Source of the DNA: Kappaphycus alvarezii
Lineage: Eukaryota; Rhodophyta; Florideophyceae; Gigartinales; Solieriaceae
Length of the DNA: 64,000 nt
Assembly (NCBI GenBank): GCA_002205965.3
Contig: NADL03000237.1
Location: 1-64,000 of the forward strand
Reading direction: 5' to 3'
Under the pieces are notes generated by a model. That model saw nothing but the letters and a program-made list of their open reading frames with translations, ran no database searches and was not told the DNA's origin. Below are positions 52,501-61,381 of this stretch, piece after piece; the first letter of the stretch is position 1; the number at the start of each line of letters is the position of its first letter. The translations under genes and the position numbers were made by a program.

Positions 52501-53607
52501 AAGCAAAGCTTGGAACGTGCAGCACATTGGTGAGCTTGCATGACTTTTGAACTCCGCTCACTAAAAGCGTAATGGGGACGGTCCCGACTCCAGCTACTAC
52601 TGCACACGCTTTTGTTCCCATTTCTACGCGGCTGTTTGAGACCTCCCTGTAGTCGGAGAACAGTCTCTTGTCAAATGTCATGTGCGCGGAGCATCCAGAG
52701 TCGATAAGCCAAGTGTTTGAGGTTATGTTGATACCAGAGTTATCTACCTTGTTCATCAGACATATGTACTCGACTTCATTAATTTCCAGATCTTCTTGCT
52801 CTTGAGCAATCATCGCAGTAGGCTTCTGTGACTGTCTACGTAGGAACCGGTCAGGTGGCGGTGGTCGCCTTCCGTTGATGTCCTTTCCCCAGCAGCGGGC
52901 AGCGGAGTGTCCATTGTGACCACAGTTGGTGCATGTCAAAGTCGAAACACGCCTTGCCTCAGGGATGTGCCCAATAAGAGCAGACTTGGCGGATTCTGCC
53001 TTCTAGTAAGCCTCATCGATGCACGTTGCTCCTCTTGGAGCAGGCGACTTTTTACATATTCTACTCCGAACGTGTTATCTTCGGATCCAAGAGCGTCAAG
53101 CGCTACAATGAGATTTTGAAACCTCTGCGGAAGACCATTGAGAACTGCCATAGCCATTTCCTTGTCATCAATGATGACTCCCATTGACTTTAAGCGAGCT
53201 GCTAGGTGTCGCACACGTCCTATGTATGGCAAAACTTTCTCATTGTCTAGCATGGTGACCGTGTAGAAGTCTCTCCGGGCCGCCAGCTTATTTAGTAATG
53301 TGTGGCGCTCAAAAACTTCCAAGATGGCGTCCCACATTTCTTTGGCTGTGACAGCATCTCTCACATGATCCAGGTGATCATCGGACAGCGACAGGCCGAT
53401 GATGGCCCGGGCCTTTCGATCCCCTTGCTTCCATGCCTTGTAAGTGGAAGATTGTTCATCTTCAGGAACGGTGCCATCAGTAATATACTGTTCCACATCG
53501 CGAAGGGCCAACAGGAGCTGAATCTTCTGTTTCCACACGTAGAAATTGGTATCCGTGAGCTTTTCGATCTTCATCGATCCTCCTCCTTGATCTTCTCCGC
53601 TACTCAT
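49511..53607 (-). pseudogene. A2 gag-pol
   Basis: Starts at ATG 53607 (MSSGEDQGGGSMKIEKLTDT). Gag capsid region to about 52940; zinc knuckle CTNCGHNGHSAARC near 52930; protease TWLIDSGCSAHMTFD near 52680; pre-integrase segment LKTWHERLAHVHTQGI and CDACVLGKATR near 52300-52170; integrase core from LDLVHSDVCGPLQ (about 52110) to NRTLIDLVRSMLSHM; acidic linker near 51300; reverse transcriptase from RWVFTVKDMPDDNGT (about 50920) through TAFLNGDLEEDIYME to YVDDLLLAGSD (about 50460); RNase H with DADWGGCLDSRKSTSGYVF (about 49960) and NKHIDISYHFVRD. The 3' half is open over 621 codons. About three breaks overall. Confidence 0.9.
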
Positions 53608-53654
53608 TGCAATATTCTAGAGGTGCTAATGTTCTGTTCGAAGATCCCAAGCCG

Positions 53655-53669
53655 GGGACCGATAGTCCC
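53655..53669 (-). ncRNA. Pre-gag RNA hairpin (A2)
   Basis: GGGAC-TATCG-GTCCC on the minus strand, 47 bases before the gag ATG; same as A1 and A1b. Confidence 0.6.
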
Positions 53670-53767
53670 TTGTAGTGGCAAGCCCACCTCTATAAGAACA
53701 CAGCACACGAAACTCTAGACTAAAGCAAAGGCCAAAGACGTCGCTTCAAACAAACAAATGGATCTCT

Positions 53768-54433
53768 TTAAATTCTCTGGGACAAAACTACTTTCAAGTG
53801 TTCCTTCCCGTTCTCGTGACGCTTGAGAACCTCGTGGGAATCGAACACTCTATCACAAGCAGTACACCTAGGGGTCTTTTTCTTGTTTTTCTCTCTAGTC
53901 CTATGACCCTTAGAATTGATGTGATCGTAGAATGTCTGTGCGCTATTGCAGCTAATATCACAGAGCTTGCAGTACCTCTTGTTCCTCGGCGGAACTCTTC
54001 GTTTAGCCTTTAGTTCCTTCTTGGCAACTCGATCGGCGAGGGCTTTAGCTTTCTTTGCCGAGAGGCGTTGAACTTTCTTTATTGGCTTATCCAGAGGTAC
54101 TGACTTACGAGGGATCCTATACCTTTCCCTAGACGAGGGAAGCGCGAGCGTCTTCGGCGGCGGTCCTTCTGGTTCGAGTACTTCGATCGATTCCACAACT
54201 GTCCTCCCCACAGATGGCAAAGTCCTAACTGTCGCAGCCCTGGGCACTCGGGGCACCAGGGCTAATTCCGAGTCTAGCACAACCCCGCAAAAGCAGGCAC
54301 AAAAGTGGAAGTGATCGTCAGTAACAGCTTTTGGGATTATGAGTCTTTAGACCAACCAAAAGGTGCAAAGAGAATCACTTCGATGTGCAAAGAAATGGAA
54401 TTATTCAAATAGCTTACCGGAACGAGTAGACAT
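53768..54433 (-). CDS. A-family ORF1 zinc-finger protein (A2 copy)
   Basis: Third copy of the A ORF1; main frame 170 residues, both C2H2 fingers and the basic region unchanged from A1 and A1b. A short ATG-led stretch at 54433 meets donor GTAAGC at 54417, and the acceptor AG is at 54274-54275, giving a 144-nt intron in compatible phase. The gag ATG follows 160 bases after the stop, so ORF1 and gag cannot be one reading unit; a spliced mRNA for ORF1 and genomic RNA for gag-pol is the simplest arrangement, by analogy with the known splicing of Drosophila copia, where splicing favours gag. Confidence 0.72.
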
Positions 54434-54514
54434 AATCAAGAGACTGAGATAGACAAGAAAACAATGCAGCAACACACGGCGACTTACGGGGTTCAGAGAA
54501 AGAGACGGCGTTGA

Positions 54515-54529
54515 ACTGGGCCCATAACC
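54515..54529 (-). other. Primer binding site of A2 (initiator tRNA-Met half)
   Basis: Minus strand GGTTATGGGCCCAGT immediately inside the 5' LTR; same as A1b. Confidence 0.8.
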
Positions 54530-55609
54530 TAATGGGAATCGGAGAGGGTGAAGGACTTTGCTGGACGGATGAAGTTGCGGGCTTGGCTACCCAGAATTTA
54601 CTCGGAACTCTAAAATCCTGGCCTTAAGTACAACCTACAACTACTTTCTAACTCACTGCGTCCACTAACAGAATCCCACAAACTGAGCCATTTGAGCGGA
54701 TTTCAAGATCTTGGCCCGGTGATAACAGTCATTAGGGGCAAATTTGGAACTGCTTCCAAAGTTGACAAATTTGTGTAAATAGGTTGGCCCAATACACACA
54801 TCAATACAGTACCTTATTTTGCAGACTTACCGGAAACGAATTCCCTTGTGCCAAAATAACGGACTCAATCCGTCATACGTAAAATAGAATCACATAACTG
54901 ATTTTTGGATGCAGTCGGTCCAATCTTCATCATAATTACGAACCTCATACATATGATGGAATCACATAACTGATTTTTGGATGCAGTTGTACAAACCAAT
55001 ATCATAACTAGAAACCACATACGTATGATGGAATCACATAACTGATTTTGGATGCATTGTACAAACCAATATCATAACTAGAATCCTCATACATAATATA
55101 AAATCAAATAACTCTTTCTAGCAGTCATGACAGTATTTCCATAATTGATTCCTACTGTACAAACTCAGGTACAGTAAGGAGTACAGTACTTGGTATATTA
55201 CGATGTACATGCGAGGCACAGTTCCTCATTTGGCACTAGTACAGTACGTGTACAACACTGCACAAAAGGTTTCTACTCTTAGCTGTACCACGTGTACATC
55301 ACATAAACAACTGCCACCACGTACACGTGTACATAGCTTTCCTCAGCATATCTCTCATATAGTATACTCCTCATCCACTTATAGTACCCTACCCACGTAA
55401 AATCACCCCATAAACAAAATTTTGCCTCTAAATCGTTGACTCTCAAAATCGTGCTTTCGTCCCTGGGAAGTTTGGATTTCTTCCGAAATGCCTTAGGGCC
55501 ACTCTTCATTCAACACATGTGCATGTGTACACGTGGAACATGCCTCATGCCTCTTATGAGGTTTGGCACCGATGTGGGGTCATGTGATCGTCTTGCCAAA
55601 TCAACAACA
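54530..55609 (-). repeat. A2 5' LTR (1080 bp)
   Basis: Same termini as the 3' LTR, three tandem repeat units (about 54889-55095), right end at the target duplication. Confidence 0.85.
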
Positions 55610-55614
55610 TTTGC
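55610..55614. repeat. Target-site duplication of A2, right (tttgc)
   Basis: Partner of 48331-48335; B3 sequence continues from here. Confidence 0.9.
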
Positions 55615-58600
55615 TGCCACGGCCTCACGAACAAAGTGGTATGGAATATCAATATGTTTGTTGCGCTCGTTAATGGACTGGTTTTTGGCAGAGCTGATAG
55701 ATCCTGAGTTATCAACCAAGATTGAAATCGGAGTTGGATGATTTGAGCCCAGTATTTCAGACAAGACGTTGGACAACCATTGACTCCTTTGACGCAGTGC
55801 AAATGGGAATGTACTCTGCTTTACACGAAGACAGCGCAACACATCCTTGCTTCTTCCAGCGCCACGAAATAGGACCTCCGGACATCATGAAAACATAGCT
55901 TTCCGTCGACTTGCGAGTTGTGCGACAGCCGGCCCAATCAAAATCGCTGTAACCGATGATAGTTGGAGCAGAAGCGGGATTGTAACAGATTCCGAGGTCG
56001 CTAGTTCCTTGAGATAACGATAAACTCGCTTACGGCTTTCCAATGGCTTTCCAGAGGCTTCTCGCAGTGTTGTGAAAGTTTACCGACAGCAAAACCAATG
56101 TCCGGGCGAGTACATACCATTAAATACATGAGACTTCCGATTGCGGAGCGATAAGGTATCGATGGGGGAAGATCAGCTTCTGAGTTGTTGTCCGAGCCCC
56201 CGTTTGAAAGAACCATAGGGGTATCAACAGGCTTCGCGGTGGCCATGTTGAATTTTTCAAGTATTTTCTCAGCGTAAGATTTCTGGGAGAGATGTAACGT
56301 CCTTGTTGATCGGTTGCGAGTAACTTGGATTCCAAGAAACTCTTTGACAGGCCCCAGATCCTTCATCTTGAATCGACTCTCCAACTCAGTTGATGTTTCC
56401 AGAGTTACTCAATCGTTTCCAGCAATAAGAAGGTCATCCACGTACAGAATAATTATGGAGATCGAAGAGCCCTGTCGAGAGACATAAAGGCAGGGCTCAT
56501 GAGTATTACTCATAATATGAAGCTCTGCGGTTAATAGCTCATGAATCTTGGCATACCACTGACGTGGAGCCTGTTTAAGCCCATACAGGGCCTTTTGAAG
56601 GCGGCATACGAGATTCGCCTGGCTGGGTCGTGAAATTCGGATGGAACTTCCATGAATATTTCCTCTTCCAGCTCCCCATTAAGAAACGCGGTCACAACAT
56701 CCATCTGGTCGCATTCAAGGTCAAAGAAGTTTGTGATGCAGAGAAACAATCGTAGGGCAGAGAGAGAAACTACAGGAGCATAGGTTTCATTATACTCGAG
56801 ACTTGGAACTTGTCGAAATCCTTTTGCGAATATGCGGACTTTGGGACCAACGTCTGGTTTCACACGGAAGACGTACCGGCAAGGAATGACGTGCATCCCT
56901 GGCTTTCGCGGGACAAGCTCGAACGTTCCATTTTCTCGTATGGAGTCTTCTTCCTTTTTGATTCCAGGCATCCAAAAGTCGACGTTCTCTGAAGAAGTAG
57001 CTTCCTCGTATGATGCTGGAATTCCAGTAGAGACAAGAGCGGTTTCCGCAATGAGCGATACATCTTCAGAAGACCTGGAGAGCACCATCTGCCAGGCTTC
57101 TTCGCAATCCGGGATAAACGACGAGGAGCAATACTAGGAGTACCCGGGCTGGATTGGACTGGGTTCGCATCCTCATTAGTGGCAAGTGATCCCTCATCTT
57201 GTTCGTTACCAGAAGGAGAGTCAATCAGCAGATCCTTGGAAGTGCGATTGCTGCCGATGGGATTCGTGTTCCCTTCCATTTGGTCGTCGAGAAAGCTTGA
57301 ACAGTGTTGATCTTGCGGAGAATTCGAAGATTCGTCAAATGTGACGTCCCTGGAAACAACCATTTTCTCAGCTGCAATGTCCCACAGCTTGTATCCCTTA
57401 CTTTGGTTGAGTACCCCATCATTAGTGCCTCACGAGACCTGGGATCCAACTTCTTGAGATCCTTCTTAGGAATAACGTACCAACATTGCGCACCGAACAC
57501 TCGCAGATGGGAGATATCTGGTGGTGTTCCATTCCAAAGTTCATAACGAGTAGTATTGTCAGGCAGGGAACTGGATGTAACCCGATTAAGTACATACACA
57601 GCGGTAGAAAGCGCTCAGCCCAGAAGTGCTTTGGAAGGGACTTGTGATGCAGCATTGATCGGACCAGATTGAGAAGGGTTCGGTTCATTCTTTCAGCTGT
57701 TCCATTTTGCTGAGGAGTATGAGCCACTGTAAGGTGATGTTGAATACCTTGTGCCTCCAGGAAGTTCTTGAATGCTGTAGATAGATATTCGCCTCCGTTG
57801 TCCGACCATAAAGCCTTTACCAGAAGCTGATCGTTCTCGAACGTGATTTTGGTGTCCTGGAACTCGAGGACGTGAATAGCTTCTAGAGACTGGCTGGTGT
57901 GTTTTTCTGCGAAGGCCTTGTACTTCTTGAAGCACTCTAAAACCTTAGATTTGTGAGTGATAGGATAGGCGACTGTCCTTTTGGAATAATCATCAATGAA
58001 AGACACTAAGTACCGCGCCCACCGAGAGATGGAATCTCCACAGGCCCTAAAACATCTGAGTGAACCAGTTGGAGGGGTTTCGTAGACCGCCCTTTTCTTG
58101 ACTTTGGGATTGGTGCACGGTGTGATTTTCCAAGAATGCATCCCACACAAGAGTCAGGGGTCCCAGAGTTGACGTATTTAACGCCTGTGACAGCTCCATG
58201 ACTGACCATCGACTTGATCTCAGAGATATTAATGTGAGCCAATCGCTCGTGCCATGTCTTCAGAGATGTAAGCAAGGAAACTTCCGGTTCATTAGCCTTT
58301 GATGGACTTTGACAGGTATCTAGTATATAAAGCTTTAACAAGAGTGCCGGTGGCCACTAGAGATCCATCGGTGTTGTCTGTAAGCAGAACAGCGTTGCGA
58401 TTGAAATTGGGAGTTAATGCCGCGATTTGCCATTTCGGATACCGAGAGCAGCTGGTATCGAAGAGTAGGAACGTGAAGTGCGTTCTTTAGTAGGCATTGA
58501 ACGGTATCCTTTTTATAACGGAGAGTCAGCACTACGTCGCCTGTTCCCTCGATAGAGGCTGTAGAATCTGCTCCTAGATCCAGAGTTGAGTTAGCCGAGG

Positions 58601-59704
58601 AATCTTGGTATGAAACAAAGGCCGAGCGATCGTGCGTGACATGGGAGGTACAGCCCGAGTCGATAACCATTCATTAGCAAGGGATACAGAGCTACCAATA
58701 GTTTGTAGCGCCACATTGGCTTGGTTCAAGGGATTCGCTTCAATGTGACAATTATTTCCATCAACCGAGTGATCGGTAGTGACATTGCTTACAACGATCT
58801 CGTTCTCACATTCCGGAGTTACAGCGTTGCAATCAGCGACGCGATGATTAGGCATGGATACCAAGCAGACGAGGTCTCTGTCTTCTTCTTTCTCAAGGGA
58901 AGCTTGGGAAGCTACAAGACTTTTTCCCCCATCTCGGCCCTTGTTCAATGTGGCTCGAGTCGGTGGCCAACAGGAGCAAGGTGTGGGTACTTTTTGAAGC
59001 AGCGACTGCTGTCATGATGCTTTCCACAGTGTATGAATATCTCAGTGGTAGGGTCTCGCTTGAACTTGGGCCGTTGCTTTCCGAGAAGAGCCGCGGATTC
59101 CGAAGCCTTCAAGGCGTCCTGATCTCGTTGGGCATGGCGCTGCTCCTCTTGGCGGCATCTGCTTTGAACGAACTCGAAAGAGAATTTGTCGTCATCGAGA
59201 TGAGCAGCGTCAAGGCCGAGATGAGAGTATCAAAGCGATCTGGCAGGCCGTTAAGTAGCGCCATGGCCATTTCGCTGTCTTCGATGTGGACGGACATCGA
59301 CTTGGGAGTGGCAGCGAGCTGGCGGATACGGGCGGCGAACGAGAGCACTTTCTCGTTCGGTTCATCTTGGCGGTATAGAATCGGCGCCTGGCAGCCAGTT
59401 TATTGAGAAGAGTATGCTTCTCAAAGATATCACAAATCAGGGACCACATGACCTTGGCGGTATTGGCATGCTGGACTTGTTCGAGATGGGTATCAGATAG
59501 AGTCAGTCCGATGGTAGCCCTAGCCTTGCAATCCGCCTTCTTCCATGCGGGGTATGTAGGTGACGAGGATTCCGGAGGGTCTTCAGTAAGGTGGTCGTCA
59601 ACTTCCCTCAGTGAGAGCAATAGTTGAATTCTCGACTTCCAGATGTGGAAGTTGTCATCACGGAGCTTCTCGAGGCTGTCGAGTTGAAGTCCTGAAGAGT
59701 CCAT
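55615..59704 (-). pseudogene. B3 gag-pol
   Basis: Same order and words as B2: gag MDSSGLQLDSLEKLRDDNFH at 59704, protease region near 58660, pre-integrase region near 58250, integrase from about 58090 to 57500, reverse transcriptase from about 56940 to 56400, RNase H to 55615. Roughly ten breaks; closely related to B2, so the decay is recent or the copy accumulates errors faster. Confidence 0.8.
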
Positions 59705-59799
59705 GGAGAAAAGCAGTGGAGTGAGAGAAAAAAAACTGTGCTTATAGATAGAGGGAGCACAGGGGATCGAGAACAGATTTACTTATTTCTACGATCAAT

Positions 59800-60470
59800 G
59801 TGCCTGTTGCGATCGTGTCTCGTCTGGAAGAGACGGTTGCAGCAAACACACGGAGTGATGCTGATCTACTCTCGACTCTGTTTTCGACACTTCTTTCCAC
59901 CTCTGTGCTGCTCGAGCTGCTTTGGACCCGAGACTTTGAGTTGCAAAGGTCACAAACCAGGGGGAAGACTTGGGCTTGGAGATAGGAGGAACAGGAGTTG
60001 GAGGTAGGGGAACAAGTGGAGCCGGGAGAGAGGTTCGACTGAAAGAGGAGTCGGAACCCTTGGAGATGAAGGAACAAATGCAACAGAAGGGAAAGCAGGA
60101 GAGAGTGGAGATTGGATGGGAGTAGCTGGAGCTGGAGACGTCGAAGCCGGAGAAGGGGAGATGAGAGAAACCACTTGAATGGGTCGGGGTGTCGGAGGTT
60201 TCGGATCCTTCTTCTTCTTCGGCTCTCCTCCCTTTGATTTCCCGCTTGGCTTCGGTACTCTGCTCGACGAAACAGGAAGCGGCTTGGAGCGAAGGTTCGT
60301 TGGCTTTGATTTCTTTCGTAGAGGTTTCGGAGCTAGAGATTCGGACGAGCAGGCAGTTTCGGACGGTCAGGAGGCTTGGCGGAGGATTCGTCGAAGTAAA
60401 GGCGGCGAATCACGGATCGTTCGAGGGATGTCGATGCCGCGACGAAATACGGAGAGTGAGATGACCACTG
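59800..60470 (-). pseudogene. B3 ORF1, degraded
   Basis: Counterpart of the B2 ORF1, with the proline-rich middle (SPSPASTSPAPATPIQSPLS) and remnants of the finger module, but broken at several places and shorter than the B2 copy. The acceptor-like TTTCTGTTACCAG at 60468 is conserved. Confidence 0.65.
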
Positions 60471-60828
60471 GTAACAGAAATTTGTGAGGTTAGGCGGAGG
60501 ATAAGGCAATGCTTCGGGATGGTACGAGAAAAGCATAGGATGGTTTGGACTTACTGTTGCGACTAGGCACGGGCCGTGAGACAAACCGGGGTATGTAACA
60601 CGGGGCGAGACAAGAAGCAACGGGAGCAAGACGGGCCGCAAAGATGTACTGGAATCTGTGGTGTGGGGATGAAGAGTGGCGACGGGCTGCAAAAACAACA
60701 GGAATAGGTTAGAGCAGGCACGACGGACGCTAAGCAGGCCACAAGACAGGAGGTCAGTAGATAATGCAGAGACATCAAGAGAGTGCGGTCAAACCTTACC
60801 GGCTTTTTTTTCTTTTTATTTTTTATTC

Positions 60829-60891
60829 CCTACACGGAGTGTAGGTTAGCCTCCGCGAAGTTGTTCAGTCTGTCCCTACACGGAGTGTAAG
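60829..60891. repeat. Twin palindromes in the B3 leader
   Basis: CCTACACGGAGTGTAGG at 60829-60845; the second copy at 60875-60891 differs at its last base. Same spacing as B2. Confidence 0.65.
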
Positions 60892-60959
60892 GTAGCGTCC
60901 GGGTGCGCGATCAAGCGAGATGGATTCGTGAGCAGCGCTAGTGTCCTGGCCCCATAACC

Positions 60960-61376
60960 TGATGGACAAGGAGAAGGGAGAGACGCGAGCGGACGAGAGA
61001 GAGCGAGAAGAGGGACAGAGAATGAGTGGAGAGAGAGAAAGAGAGCAAGAGGAGAGAGGGAGTGTGCGACCAAGGAGAAGAGTTGAGAGAAGGGAAAGTG
61101 GTGAGAGACTTTACTTCGACCAAGAGTGGGCTGAGACCATGGCTTATATAGACTTCAGGACGAGTCGCTTGATGCTTCGGCACGACTTGTGGAAGTTTCC
61201 AGAAGCCACGTAGATGACGGTGAAGGAATAACCCTAAACCCATCTGAGCTGATCAAGCTCACAGCACAGTACAGTGCATAAACGTAACGGTCAAGATCTA
61301 GTTTGAACAGTAAAGTACAGTAAAGTACAGTAGCTGTCCCCGCATACATTGTCAGTAAGCTGTAATTGTACCAACA
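60960..61376 (-). repeat. B3 5' LTR (417 bp, short type)
   Basis: Short-type LTR with GAGCTGATCAAGCTC in place of the palindrome, TATATAA complement at 61144-61150. It is the right-hand end of the whole B/A nest inside C2. Confidence 0.85.
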
Positions 61377-61381
61377 CGAAC
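61377..61381. repeat. Target-site duplication of B1, right (cgaac)
   Basis: Partner of 30967-30971; C2 continues from this point. Confidence 0.85.

Larger units (their letters stand above)
48336..55609 (-). mobile_element. Copia element A2, full length with target duplication
   Basis: Complete 7.27-kb family A element on the minus strand, inserted into the RNase H end of B3. Parts: 5' LTR 54530-55609, primer site, ORF1, hairpin, gag, pol, purine tract, 3' LTR 48336-49491. LTR ends are TG...TA. Perfect tttgc duplication. It looks structurally whole; coding is nearly continuous with about three breaks in gag-pol. The LTR pair is almost identical except for one tandem repeat unit and a few small differences, so it is young, and as the innermost insertion it should be the last event in the nest. 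Confidence 0.9.
55610..61376 (-). mobile_element. B3, main part (pol, gag, ORF1, leader, 5' LTR)
   Basis: Continues B3 after A2: pol from RNase H to protease (about 55615-58690), gag (to ATG 59704), ORF1 region (about 59800-60470), leader with the same splice-like motifs and twin palindromes as B2, primer site 60946-60959 (GGTTATGGGGCCAGG, one base off the A2 form), and the 5' LTR 60960-61376. The right flank cgaac pairs with the left flank of B1, 30 kb away. More degraded than B2, about ten or more breaks in coding parts, including a shortened ORF1. Confidence 0.85.
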
